A stretch of DNA of 64,000 nucleotides from Rachycentron canadum. Its lineage: Eukaryota; Chordata; Actinopteri; Carangiformes; Rachycentridae. The translations under genes and the position numbers were made by a program. The notes beneath the pieces were generated by a model. It was given only the letters and a program-made list of their open reading frames with translations, was not told the DNA's origin and searched no databases. Positions 11,370-23,905 of the stretch are shown piece after piece; positions within the stretch are counted from its first letter, which is position 1; each line of letters starts with the position of its first letter. Location of the stretch: positions 21,800,090 to 21,864,089 of the forward strand of contig CM076649.1 of the NCBI GenBank assembly GCA_038496675.1, in the 5' to 3' direction.

Positions 11370-11695
11370 TAGAGCTGGGTCCACATTCGGGGGACCGCAT
11401 CCGTGAGAGGCTGCATTTGAGGCGATTATTATTTGTTCAGATTCATTGTACACCGGTAATGAAAACAATATGCTACAACTGTTAAAATCAAGGAGGGTCT
11501 TAAAACGTCCAGTTTCTGTGAAAATAAGTTACGACTTGTCAAGGTTGCTAGGCAACAGGATTCACAGTGAGGCTGGGCCTAGCTGGTGATGCAAAGCAAA
11601 AATCCATTTCAAGTCAGCCTTTGCCGTCTACAGTGGCTACAAAGGGCCACACCTACGTAGGCCCTCAAATGGGATGCAGCTCGTATGTAAATGGT
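11370..11695. mobile_element. Probable MITE with imperfect inverted ends
   Basis: The left end (gagctgggtccacattcggg, from about 11370) and the reverse complement of the right end (gagctgcatcccatttgagg, from about 11693) are similar over about 25 bp. The interior is unique and non-coding. Text style matches small hAT-like fish elements, but the superfamily is a guess. Confidence 0.5.
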
Positions 11696-12096
11696 AACGG
11701 TAATGTCGTCAGGTTTATTTATATATATCTTGGACCATCTCCACATATGATTTCTAAGACAGGATGTTTACTGGAAACATTTCCTCGAACCACATATATA
11801 TATCTCTTTGTTTGATAAAGATGCCAAGTATATTTGCAGTAATGCGATCACTGATCACATGAAGATGCGAGTTGAAATGACTGGTGAACAAGTGCAATGG
11901 CATGCAGCAAAGCTTCTTCCTCTGGTACTATCTGTAGTTGGAGCGAGGTTGTAAGTAGAAGAAATATCACACATACACATACACACCATTTGGCATGAAA
12001 AAAGAACCAATGAGAGACAAGCATGTAGATGTATTATTCAGTTAGGTGAAGCAGAGGAGAGAGAAACTGCCCTCGAACCAAGACTGCCTAAAGTGG
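11696..12096. other. Non-coding DNA, nothing recognised
   Basis: Two short TATA-like alternations (about 11720-11728 and 11793-11803) only. Confidence 0.4.
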
Positions 12097-12523
12097 ATGT
12101 AGACTCTGGGTCTGTAAAGTGAATCCACTGCTGAAGAGCTTTAAACCTTCATTCTATCTAATGGCCATCAGGGGGCGACTCCACTGGTTGTTAAAGAAGT
12201 CAGATTATATTGAAGTCTATGGGAAAATGTCCCTACTTCTCCCTTGATTTATTAGCTCAGTAAACGTTTCCTAATGAGTTTATGGTCTCAGTCTCTAGTT
12301 TCAAGTCTTCACTACAACATGATGTTAATTTTTTAAATGATGGTCCATTTAGAGGAAAATAGACCATAAAGCACTGTATGCATTATGCTGTAACTCCTCA
12401 GCTCCACCTTCTCCCCCAAATATGGTTTCTTCTGGTTTCAAAGAATCAAGATGGCATCAGTCAAATTACAAACTCAAGGCTTCAAAACAGCAGTTCACAA
12501 ACCAATGGGTGACACCACAGAGG
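12097..12523 (+). mobile_element. Interspersed repeat family A, copy 2
   Basis: Reverse-complement relative of 3551-3977, and the longest match to it: both share the outer part 'caaggcttcaaaacagcagt' and the inner part 'tcctaatgagtttatggtct'. Compared with copy 4 (50836-51200) it lacks the segment containing 'ggccacgcccc'. No protein-coding content. Confidence 0.85.
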
Positions 12524-12911
12524 GTGCACCACTTATGCACCACTGATGCATTTTGTGGTGCATGATGTTAACTACATGAACCAGTCAAAGTCTATTCCAC
12601 ATGTACATATAACCTTCTACATGGTAGATAATGTAATGTAATGTGTGTAGATAAAGTAGTTTTCTGTGTGGGTGAAATGCAAATATGAAAGGCAGAAAAA
12701 CGTCACTTGATGCAACAGGGCTGCCGCGATTAGTCACCGTAATTGACGCCATCAAAATACAAATACGTCTTCATCAATATGTGGATATTGTTTTTCCCAT
12801 TCATTGATTTATTTGTGGTGACCAGACAATATTTAAACATTAACTCCTGTGTATTTCTTTTTAATTTAATTTATGATTGCCATGCTTCCTTAGGAAAGAG
12901 AGGCTGCATAT
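12524..12911. other. Non-coding DNA with small inverted repeat
   Basis: A short self-complementary stretch near 12528-12566 contains 'gtgcaccact' and 'tggtgcat'. Nothing else recognised. Confidence 0.4.

Positions 12912-12943
<32 letters not shown>
12912..12943. repeat. (AC)n microsatellite
   Basis: About 16 AC units. Confidence 0.96.
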
Positions 12944-12946
<3 letters not shown>

Positions 12947-13349
12947 CCAGGTGAAGTAAAGATGACTCGACAACTGTTGACGACAACTAGCCCTGAACTT
13001 TCCCTCACTGTCATAGCAACAAAAGGTAAAAGGCCAGAAAGAACTTTATTGAACCACCTGTTCAGCAAGCATATGAGATATTCTGTCCTCTGTCCCCTGC
13101 CACGTTTTACTCAACAACACGGTGCCGGTCCAGCTGATAGAGAATTTTTTGGGAGAAGCTAAAATGAAAGCTGCCTGTATGTGAGTCTAAGTAATTATCT
13201 TTAACACCAGTTTTAAAACTGGATGAACAGATTGCCGAAGGTATTATTATGAAGGTATTACTTTTTAAAAATGATAATAAAAAAAAAAAAAGAAATGAAT
13301 TTGTAATGAGAAGGAGGAAGTAGTAGTCTGAGCTGGATCAATAAGCTGA

Positions 13350-14170
13350 GCCACTAACCAAGCCAATCACAGTTCAAGCCCCTTTTCCAAAGGTAAAAAA
13401 CCCCAGGTCGCATGACTCTGCAGTAAACATGGGTGTTTATTGGTTCCGGCTTCGATCTGCATTGATGTAAACACAACACCCTGGTGAACACATTCGCGGT
13501 GGTCTTTTTTTCCCCCCCGCTGTAGCGCCTCTCAGAGCACAGACGCACACCTTTCATCAAACACTTAAACAGGAGCACCAACCTGGACGTGAGACTGGTT
13601 TTATACTGACACCGCTTCTCGCAGTTGTATTTTTGTCCTCAGTCGGAGCAGAAAGGCAGTGGGGAAAGAGGTCAACTGGCTTTTATTAGCTTGTTTACTT
13701 ACAACCTGGGTATACCTGCTAATTTTGCTGGAAAGACGGTAAAATACCGATGCTTGTCGACACTAGTCCCTCCCCTTTAAATTGCAGCTTTTAATACTGC
13801 ACTTGTCGTTTTTTTTTTTTTTTTTTTTTTTAGTGGGACTTTCCAGAGTAAAGTGTTGCAAAATTGCTGACATTTTGCTAACAGCTTTCGTTACACTATT
13901 GACCAGACATCATCCAGACATTCGCTGCTCTAAAACAGCAGTTCCCTGTGGCTCCACGACACCACCTCCTGTGCGGCTTACGGTTTCAAAGCGGGAAAAT
14001 AGAATTGCCTTCTTATCAACAGTGTAACGTCGGCATGAACGTTAGCCGTTATCAAAATGTCAGCAATTACAAATGACATGGTACTGGATCGGTAAATGGA
14101 CTTGCCGATACCCAATCCTGTATTCGAAGCAGAGTCGGAGGCAAGTATCAGAATTGCAACAACTTTACAT
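13350..14170. other. Possible decayed hAT-like DNA element
   Basis: The part at 14080-14150 ('gatcggtaaatggacttgcc', then 'gtcggaggcaagtatcagaa') resembles a common fish non-autonomous hAT-type sequence rich in 'cggtatcgg' words. A T run (13811-13832) interrupts the segment. No intact ends were defined. The adjoining 12944-13349 holds nothing recognised except an A run at about 13279-13290. Confidence 0.3.
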
Positions 14171-16679
14171 TTTAAAATATAACGCCACAGATTTTTCCTA
14201 GTGCAATATTAATTCACTTTGTGCGTGTCTATTCACCATTTCTTGTGACCAGTGAATAAAAAGAGATATATTTGATCATTTTCTAACAAATGGTACTTTG
14301 AAAAAGAAGCGGCTCCAGTATTCTGGACTGAAAACACGGTCTACATGTCTCCAGTTGTTGTCTCTTTGCTTCACAGTCTCTCTTTTTTATTGCAGCCTCT
14401 GTTGTAATTACATTCTGTCTCTTCTGAAGTAACACATCTAATTATTACAGTTTTTTTTTTTTTTTTTTACAAACTCATTGGCCGAGCCGGGTGTAGGAGC
14501 TGGAGCCAAGCCTTCAACGGATAATTCATGTTTATTAGCTGGGTCTTAAATCTGGAGCTCCGGCCATTAGTTTGTTTTTCCATCGGTTATGAAAAAACTG
14601 AACTCTCCAAAGTAATTGATTAGATCTGGCAACGCTACATCAAAATCGGAGCACAAATACAGGCAGTCAGACATTAGACAGGATATTAACAAGTTAATAT
14701 TTTAGCGAGATGAAATAAAACACTTTATTTCGAGGTCAAACCGAAAATGAACAGAGTTAAAATGTTAATTATAATCACATTTTGCGCAGGAAAAGTGCAC
14801 AGTAGGGTTAGTCTGCAAACTGTTAACCTTTACAAAGTTTTTTTCTGATCTGGATTTACTTACAATTTATCTAATCACCTGACACGGGATGAAACTGCAT
14901 GAAAATGTAATATAATGATTGTAGCGATCAAAATAATAATAACACAGTTGTTGAACCTGAAATCATTTTGCCAAGTGAACCAATCGCCTTTTTAGCAGGT
15001 TGATTTATCGAATAACTTTTTCAATAGACATCTGACGCACGTGGACACTACATTGGGATTTGCGTGCAATGAATAGCTATTTACAAAAAAGCAACTGTCA
15101 GAATGGAAGGATATATAGGCCAGTAACTTTGGTGAAGGTATTAGAGTTAGGGCAAAAAAATGCATGCAAAAAAATATATATACAAAGAAAAATCTGTTAA
15201 AATGATCATTTTTTTCATTTTATTTTCACTTAAAAAAATTTGAGAATAATGATAATGCAAATTGTGTCGGATCTTGTACCAAAGAAGCGTTTTCTTCTAT
15301 GTCTGGAGAACGTGTTTTGTAGGCTGGGGCGTGTCTGAGCTCCTTTTGGTGCTGACAATGCACAACAACGTTGTGTCTTCCGCCATGCTCTGACTGACAC
15401 TAAACAAACTTACACCGTTTGCCTCATGTGTCAGGAAGACCCTGATATGAGTTACATTAACCAGAGTAACTGGCCACAGTCACAGTGATAATTAGCATTT
15501 AAATGGTAAGAATAACTGTCTGCCATGTTGACTGTGATTTAGCATGAAGCCAACGGGCGACCTGCTCTAGTTGTACCATGCAGCTAAGATGTCACTGCTC
15601 CCAGGGCTTTGGTGACTGACATGCTACAAAAGCTTGATCAAAAATGATCCCTTCCAAAATGATCAATCCCAGTAGGTTTTCGGGGCAGAACTACGGTTGA
15701 TTCATCGGGTGGAGAATGTCTCTGTTATGGTATAAGCTTCCTGATGAAGTTAAAAATGGTTCTGTTTAGTGTGGGTTTATGGTGAGACTGTTGTCTCTCT
15801 CCATCCAAAGACATGATAGCATCCACTGTTTTTGAAACCCAGAATCAGTTTCAATTCAATACGCCAGTACAAAAATGAGCGGTTTAACATTTAACGTTCA
15901 TCATGAGTGTGATCTGGCACCATCATCCCTGTGAACAAACCTTTCAAAACCAAAACCAGAACAAAAGGTACAGCTGAAGCTGAGAGCAGTGTCGTTTGTT
16001 TTTCAGGTATTGATCATAAACCAAAGTATTGGACAAACGAAAAACTGTGATGGTGCCGCATCTTTGTCTCAGCCAAACATCATGGCAAGCCATCTAAACT
16101 GACTGTTGTCTAACTGACTGGTTGCCTGATTGCCGCTGAAGTCAAACCACACGTGTGGCAAAGAAATACTTTTGTCTAGGGTTACTGGATGTCAGCACAG
16201 GCGTCGTATCAACCATGTGTTTTCGGTCGTACGTCCCACAACTGATAACTGACGTTTCTATTTCAATCAGCATCTGCTCACACAGGATTTAAGTGCCTAA
16301 ACACAACCCGAAGCACATTCTCACACTTCAGGTCTATTTCTTCTGTTCACACGTTATAGCTACAGTCATTATGCATTGGACCCTGAACACAAAAAAAAAA
16401 AAAAAAAAAACCACGGGTGACCTACACTTAGCACTGTGCCTGAATGCATCGTGTGCAGATGGGTAGAGAGAAGCCGCTGCGGCCGCTGCTCTGCTAACGC
16501 GCCGCCTTCGCTAAGTGGGCTGCGTAGAAACACGGTGTTCACGGTGTTGGTTAGTCGGAGGAACAGCAGCGTTCTCCCTTCAAGCTCCCGCTTTTTTTTT
16601 TTTTTTTTTTTTACCTGACAGGTAAATGTAAACAAAGGTCAGCGTAAACACGGCTCATCCGAGGCGTTTGAGCAAGCAG
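14171..16679. other. Long non-coding stretch
   Basis: No gene recognised over 2.5 kb. T run at 14452-14469, A run at about 16390-16410 and T run at about 16592-16612. A unique-looking block at 14470-14620, with words such as GGATAATTCATG and CCATTAGTTTG, could be regulatory. Confidence 0.4.
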
Positions 16680-17150
16680 CTAACGCCGTCGATTTTATTG
16701 GTCTCATAGAAGACGCTTGGCTTTCTCACACGTCAGCAGCGAGCCCCGGCGTGCTGTCCGAGAGCTGCTCGCTTTTCTTCCTCTTCTCCTCCTTCCGCTC
16801 TGAGTCTGCTGGAAAGGTCAGTGGGATAATTAGGGCCGTCTGAGGCTGCCTCATCCCTCCTCCTGTCTGTCTGGGACATCAGCTGCATTTTCCAGCCGGC
16901 CCTGTTCCGTCCTTCAGCTACTGCCCATCACTCAGGTTGGCTTATTTTGGATCAAGTCTGACTAGACTCACAGGAGGGTTGGGGAAATGATGGGTGGTGG
17001 TGGGGGCCGTTGTTGGGCTGGAGATACCGTAACCGTTGTCAGCATTAAGACGTTTCATTTTAGCGGGGCGCTAACCTAATTAGCCCTGATACCCCGCCAC
17101 GCATATCTGCAATCTAATAAGTAATTAGCATCCAGCGCTGCTTCTGCCCG
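16680..17150. promoter_or_regulatory. Possible conserved non-coding element
   Basis: Unique, GC-richer DNA with clustered homeodomain-type words: GGATAATTAGGG near 16825, CTAATTAGCC near 17075 and AAGTAATTAGCA near 17120. There is no open frame. Clusters of such TAATTA cores are common in vertebrate developmental enhancers, but conservation is untested. Confidence 0.3.
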
Positions 17151-17154
17151 TGAT

Positions 17155-17360
17155 GTGGGGAGCGAAAGAGAGAGGGAGAGATGGAGAGAATAAGAGAGAA
17201 AACAGAGAGGGAAAGAGAAGCAGGGCCTCTGGCTATATCTCCTGCCTTCTTTACCATCCTTCCTCTCTCATTTCTCCCCCTGCTTCTCTCTCTGTCTCTT
17301 CATGTCCCTCGCTCCCTCTCCTTAATCTATACACCATCCCTCCTCCCCACTTCTCCCCCA

Positions 17361-17399
<39 letters not shown>

Positions 17400-17480
17400 A
17401 CATCTTTTGCACTCTCTCTTTCTCTCTCTTTTGCTCCCAGAAGGAGAGCAAAGAAAGCCTAGGAGGAGGAGGCGTATGAG
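17155..17480. repeat. Purine tract followed by pyrimidine tract with (CT)n
   Basis: 17155-17222 is nearly all purine on the plus strand (GAGA-rich), while 17240-17435 is nearly all pyrimidine with a (CT)n run at about 17363-17398. 17440-17500 returns to purine. Several long frames here are artefacts of this composition. Confidence 0.85.
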
Positions 17481-17739
17481 GAGGAGGAGGTGGGGGATGT
17501 TTTTTTATTTCATTTTTCTTTCATGCACCAGAGGGTTCTGGGAAGACAAAAAGCAACCAGAAGTTCCAAGAAATCAGGAGCAACAGAGCTCATAGGGAGA
17601 CAGAGGAAGAGAGTGTTCTTCTACTTGAATCCTTTTGAGATCCACTCAGTTTTGGACCTGAAAGCGAACGAACACTGCTTGCACTCTCTTCTGCAAGCAG
17701 CTGGTTTCAGATTGTGACTGAGGTTTAGGGGTAAAATTA

Positions 17740-18960
17740 GACTGCAATTTAAAGGTTCTGTAAGCGATTGCGACTGCCCCTTGATGTCGCACTAAACCGC
17801 GAGCGTCTAACGGCCAAAGCAGGTGCTTAGTAAGCCGTAACCCCCCTTCCAGCTGGGTGTGACCTGAGTGCATTGGAAGCACAACTGAGTAAAGTAGATC
17901 TCAACCGTTAGCCAGCTAGCATTGTTGTGATATGTTAGTCTAATGTCCAGGACAGGGAACGGTCCACAGTGTGTTTAGCCTAGTTTATCACAAAGACAGG
18001 AAGCCGGGGAAGAACTGCTAGGCTCCATGAAGGGCTTTGGCGCAATTTTTGTTCAGAACTTGCATCTTCTTGTCCATAATAGGTGTCTGCCAACTGGATT
18101 TTTGTGGCTAGAGGGCAAGCGATGCCAGCTAATGTAGCTCGGCTGCTCATTATTTAAACTCACCGATATGTGAAAAAAAAAAGGGACCCAGTTGGAGCCC
18201 ACAACTTTCCGAACTCCATACGAGATGGTATCCCGCATGTCCAACAAAAGTTGATTGCCCAGGGGATGAGGCCCGGTCCTGGTCTGCTTCAAGACTGTGT
18301 GGTCCACTGCAGAGTGTCTTACTCAGTCCATTTTACATTGAGAGTAATATTTGACCTTGTTTGCAGTTTGAGGTGTCGTGTCTGTTCCTTATAATGGTGG
18401 TCTATGGTTTAAGATGCTTTTTGGCCCGAGACACAACATCTAAAAATGAGCCTTCCGGCAAACAAAGAAATTTTTGCAGTAATTGTGATCATTGTCCCAG
18501 ATATATAAATACACTTCTTGTTAAAATCACCCACAGCAGGATGGGAACTTGCAGTGTGGCCAAATAACTAATGACATTTTCTGACAGAGATCTTTTTACC
18601 CTGTGCTGTGAAGCAACACCGAGAAGGGTGGGAGAAAGACGGTAGAAAATATTTGCTTTGTACAGTCTGTCTTCACCTAAGGAGCTACAAGCTACAAGAT
18701 TTAGTCTGGGAAAGGCCGATCTAAATTGGATTTCAACCTGGTCAGATGTCAACCAGAACCAAGCCCCTCTCCCTGCCCCCAATTTGATGTTTTGGAATTT
18801 ATCCTGGTTCACTTTCATACCAATAGTAGGAGAAGATAGATACCAAGCTCGTGTCTGTATGACGAATAAGGATGTGAACATGAAGCTGCTGCCAGCAGTG
18901 GGTTAGCTTAGCTTAGCACAAAAGAGTTGGATTGAGGTTGTCCTATCGTCACACTTTGAA
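17740..18960. other. Probable decayed mobile-element region
   Basis: Begins with 'aaaggttctgtaagcgattg' and ends near 'ggttagcttagcttagcaca', both words I associate with interspersed repeats in fish. The 130-codon minus-strand frame (18881-18489) has no recognisable domain. Boundaries and class are uncertain. Confidence 0.35.
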
Positions 18961-20689
18961 ATTTCCAAAAGCCAATATGATCGGAGGCGTATGAAATACA
19001 TTACAAAAGGGCAAATTAATTTTAACATTAATTATCAACCATACAAATAATAATACGAATAATACATTTCCTCATCCATGGTAAAGCAAACCAAATATTG
19101 TGTTTACATTGGCAAAGGCATGAGCTTGTCGCCGATCGCTCTGATTATCATCGCACATGGACACAGCCTCCGTGCTAAAGTAACACAATTCAATTCTGAA
19201 GCAGCGCTTCCAAGGCTCCGTGTTTGTTGTGTGTTGTTCATTTAATCACAGCGTAAAAAAAACAGTATGTTGCGGTTTTATGGAAGTTTTTGGGCTGGAT
19301 TATTTCCTGGCAACATGAAAAAGAGTCTCAGAAACACAGACAAAATGACTTGTGATAAGATAAGCTACATTACTTTGCTTGGTGAGAAAACTAAAAGTGG
19401 TTGAAGTGGTTACAGTAGCGCCTCTGGAAAAACTGGAGTAGGTGTTCAACGTTGTAGGTCTATAATCTGTGAGTTTTTGGTGTTGCCACATGCTCTTATG
19501 TAAAAAAAAACGGAATATTACCCATTACTGAGGAGCAAGAACGTTTCTCCAGGCCACATATTTGTGTTCTAAATGACACATGTATCGACAGGTGAGGGTC
19601 ATTTGTTCGCTGTTCAGAGAAACAGCAGAAGAGAAATTTCCCATAAAACCAGGCCTTTTAGATGTGTTATGATGTATGAGCCTGCAAATGCTTTTGTAGT
19701 TTTCTCAAATTTATTCAGGCAATGATTTGCGGAGATAATGCTTTAGTCTCTGGCTTTCTTTAGTTTCCTGTTAACTTCCTAGAAATGAGTTGATTTTATT
19801 CTCCTTCTTGGAACTGACCAGCCTCTAGTTTTTTTTTTTTTTTTTGTTCTTTCTTCTCTCTTTGACATGAATTGCTCGCAATCTTTGCCAGGAAACATGC
19901 TTGTAAAACAACTTCCCTGGTCATTATTAGGAAATAGACAACAGAGGCAAATGGTGCCCACTGTCACACCAGCGATCATTGCTGTGCTGAGCGTCACTGC
20001 AGGTCGACGTGCGCTGGAACACAAAAAGATGCCATTGTTGTATTATCTATTATCACGTCTGCAGCCCGGATTGGCAGATCCCGGCTCCTGCACCCTCGCT
20101 GCTTCCTCTGCCTCTGCGGTTCGCTCGATGCGTGCTACGAAAATTCACACAGCAGTCAGCGCATACTGCCCTGAAGGCACTCAAAATCAAAAGCGTGACC
20201 GAAACGCAGTGACTTATCTATTCCTGTTAAATCCAGGCCAACAGCCTTTCAGACTCGGATATGACAGGTGGGACATTTTGTCAACTGAAAAGACACAGTA
20301 AAGGTAGGACTGGACGCACGCATGCATGCATACAACAATGGTGCTGAACAAGTACTCCTGAGCATTCATGTAACAAGGAAGTGGGAACGGCTTGCAGGGC
20401 CTTTTACAAGGAAGTGTCACAAACCGGAGAGGGATCAGTGCGAGGGAAGACGGGAAAGAGGAAGCGGTACGCTGAGTGATGAAGGTGCGCTGGGAGGAAG
20501 GGCGGCGAAGCTCTTGGCCTCCTATCACGATGCTAAACTCCTGTAAATGGAGCTTTCTAATGACTCGGCCCACATGTACCCACAGTGCACCCTGGTTACA
20601 TAAGCAACACCCAGGCCTGATTAGAGGCTTCCACTTGTGAATGCTTACACAATACAATTTCAAGGGCCGAGAGAATCAAACATCCTCTC

Positions 20690-20690
<1 letters not shown>
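18961..20690. other. Non-coding DNA, no gene recognised
   Basis: T run at 19829-19845. Overlapping frames on both strands at 19860-20660 (up to 149 codons) carry no motif I recognise and are not flanked by convincing splice signals. Confidence 0.4.

Positions 20691-20691
<1 letters not shown>

Positions 20692-20718
<27 letters not shown>
20692..20718. repeat. (AC)n microsatellite
   Basis: About 13 AC units. Confidence 0.95.
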
Positions 20719-20720
<2 letters not shown>

Positions 20721-20949
20721 GTCCTTTAAGTCCTCACAGCAACATCTCATAAATCAACCATCACCCATGTGCCCCCCCCTCCCCTCGCAGTTCACAGCAT
20801 TTAAATCAATTCTTCAGTGCCTCTGTTTCCTTGCCACTTTCTGTGATGTGAAATCAGTTGACAAAGTGCTTCACTCATATCGAAGAGTGCCTAAAGAGAC
20901 AGAGTTGTGTGATCCGAGATTCAGCCCTCCTGTCTATCTGCCGTGGCCC

Positions 20950-21190
20950 TGAGCCCCCTGTCCCCATGAATTCACTTCCCTGTCAGCCTCCGCCGCTCAT
21001 CAGCACCTTTGATTGTCCAACTTGGGGAAGATCTGACGTTTTCTCAACCACCGCTGCTACAATAGGCTTCAAAGGCGCACGCCACAGCCATTGTTTCTGC
21101 TGACTAGCTCTGCTCTGATCAAATAGATGCCAAAATGAATGGGCTCTGGGTTGAATTGTGTAGGAGAGAGTAAAAAGTGAGGCATGCAAA
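20950..21190. promoter_or_regulatory. Possible conserved non-coding element
   Basis: Unique stretch containing CCTTTGATTGTCC (TCF/SOX-like), CCATTGTTTC (SOX-like) and GATCAAATAG. No open frame of interest. Low-confidence regulatory guess. Confidence 0.25.
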
Positions 21191-22588
21191 CTTGGCTGGC
21201 AGTGAGAAACTTGACAGGACTGTTAGAGGCTGATGTTTAGAGGACATGAAAAGCATTCAGCTGAAGTATCAGGGAATGGAAACATAATAAAAGCAGAATA
21301 CCATTCAAGTACTGAAAAAAGAAACAATTTTCTCTGACAGTATACATGACATCACGCTCTAACAAGTCAAATATTTCTATGCCACTGCGTTTAATGCTCC
21401 CATTTGGAAAAAAAACGAACAAAAAAAAACAAAAAAAAACAAGATCATAAGAGGAAGTTGTTGTCTTGCATTAGATGATTACAAATGCAGTTGCACAGTT
21501 GCCCCTGAGAAAGCACATCACACAGCATCAGAGCGTTGCAGGACAGCGATACCAACTCAATTTGTGCTCTGAAAGCAATGTTGTCAAGCAGCACTATCTC
21601 TTACACTCAGCTGTGACAACCCATCATCTGTGATACACAAACAGCAACTTTCTTTTTTTTTCTTTTTTCTTTTTTTCTTTTATTTTCGGGGCTGGGAAGG
21701 ACATCAAGGCAATCCTCATCTAACCAGTCAACCTATCTAGCCAGGACGGTGGGGTGGGGGTCCGCAGCAGCACAACCTGCTGAGGGGAGATTAGCTGGGA
21801 AAAAGGACAGAAAACCTGCTTTGACAGAATGATGTTCCGTGTTTGGGTTCACATGACCTGAGAATACGATTATCAGATAGGCTCCTCAGGGATGGGACCT
21901 TGACGCTCGCTCTGCATTAGTGTAAATCGTGGGTGCTTCAGTCAGGCTGGTGGATCTGCACATCCATGGATGCACTGCCAACAGTACGAGCTCAGATCTA
22001 CCTACTGCCTGTAAAGAGCCACTCACCATGTCTCCACATATTCAGAAACAGCACAACCTCAGCCATGCCTCTCAATAAATGCCTCTCAATAAAGACTAAT
22101 CACTATAATAGAAAAAAAAAAAACAGACATTGAATGTGTTGAATTTATCCATAAAAACACTGTAAACCAAAGAAAACTTCAACACAGAAAGTTCCACGTG
22201 TTTGTGTTGTTCTAGAGCTGATTTGAAGTTTCTCTCTTTATCTGATCTGAGTTCTGCTCATTCTTTGGAGCAGTAATGATGAAAAATCAGCTCCAAAGCC
22301 TCTAATGCTCTAAATATCTTATTGTCCATGTCTCTCTGTCTTTATTCTGTCACTACAATAAACTCAGAGCAACTTCTCCTCACTCTGAGATCAGAAAAAT
22401 ACAGGATTGATCCTATTGACTTTGGCTACAAGCAGCTGACAGCTAGGCCTCTGAAGGAGACACTCTGATTGGCTGTGACATCACCCACTGGGGCCAATAG
22501 GAGTGTCCCATGTAGAGATGTGACTCTAGACATCACTATCAAAGATGGCGGATGAGAATGGATACCATTCTCCAGTAAAAGGGTCACA

Positions 22589-22590
<2 letters not shown>
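21191..22590. other. Non-coding DNA, possible interspersed repeat at 22140-22560
   Basis: A-rich run at 21411-21441 and T-rich run at 21650-21685. The section with 'ctctgattggctgtgacatc' (near 22463) looks like fish interspersed-repeat text, but I cannot assign ends or a family. Confidence 0.35.

Positions 22591-22629
<39 letters not shown>
22591..22629. repeat. (TA)n microsatellite
   Basis: About 19 TA units. Confidence 0.96.
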
Positions 22630-22631
<2 letters not shown>

Positions 22632-23854
22632 TATACTCTTCTGTGTGCTTAACAGGGTTAAAATCTCCAGCTGCAGGATCTCAGGTTAACAATAAAAATA
22701 CTGCTGCAGAGAGGAAATAACGTGATCTTGCACGTCGACAAAACCGCTGGGAAGAATACGACAAACCCGAGGAGACGTCTCAACGCACAGACTCACAAAT
22801 GTTACATTGTCTCCAAAGCTACTTTCAAACAACGACTGGAGACTTTGTCACTCCCACCATAATTTATTGTCAGATCTATGTCATCTCAGCATTATCTGCC
22901 TATTTGTGACAACTGCCAGTGATTAAAATGTGCAGCATATTACCCCAGGGGAAGTGAATGAAGTCTGTTGAGTAGACAAAGCAACCTTTTTACTTCATAG
23001 GTTGCTTTTATTCCCTTTGACATAAGTCAGATGAAATCCCATTTGACTTCACAGCTGTTTGTCCCTCTAATTTAAATCATGTTCGCGCTACAAGATTTGA
23101 AAATAATGACGTATCACCCGCGTCCAGTCATCTTGTAAATCTAAACCTAAAGACGCAATCTGCTCTGTATTGATGGAATTATAAGAGGGACATCCTGGAA
23201 CCCCCTCAAGGAGGTTCCTGGGGGGTTCTGGGTTAAACGATCGTACCATTTCTGAAGCTAATGAGGCTGAAAGACAGTCAATAACAATTAATAATGAAAA
23301 CAATACTTCTCTGAAGAAGATGCATATGTATAAAGCGTACGCTGTATATTATATAGCACACGTCACGCCAGAGAATCTCACTGACCTCATGGGAAAGCAG
23401 ATGGCCCTCATGAGTCTATGAGCAGTTGAAGGAGTTTTAGACTGGATCTGTGAACCTCACGTTACCAGATAATCTGGTCCTAACATCAGTGCTGGCCGAG
23501 GTCCAGGACCAGATTTCTCCTCTGATCGTTGTAACATTGGCCCATAACTGTCGTCGCCTGAGACAGACAATAAAATTGGAACGCCTTTGCATCGTTACGG
23601 CAAAGCAACTTTAGTGTGTGTGTTTTTTTTGGGGTTTTTTTTTGTTTGTTTTTTTTCCTGTTTTTTTATTAAATGGACTGAATCCACATGAGCTGCGTCT
23701 AACGTGAGTGACAGACACGTTTGTAGTCTGAATACATTTACACAAGAGAAATGTGCAGAACAAAGATGTAATGTGATAATATCATCACAGAATGATTCTG
23801 CTACCCAGACACCGCACACCCTGCAGTTCTATCAAATCAATTTACTTCACATGT
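22630..23854. other. Non-coding DNA, nothing recognised
   Basis: T-rich interrupted tract at about 23620-23668. The remainder is unique-looking and non-coding. Confidence 0.4.
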
Positions 23855-23865
23855 TCACACAGTTA

Positions 23866-23905
23866 TCCTTAAACCGGTCTCAGACTTTTGGACACCACTG
23901 TATGA
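23866..23905. mobile_element. Tc1-like terminal repeat fragment
   Basis: The words ccggtctcagacttttggac and caccactgtatg resemble the terminal inverted repeat of a common fish Tc1 lineage ('gtctcagacttttggaccc' followed by 'actgta'). No partner end or transposase is seen nearby, so this is an orphan end. Confidence 0.5.
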
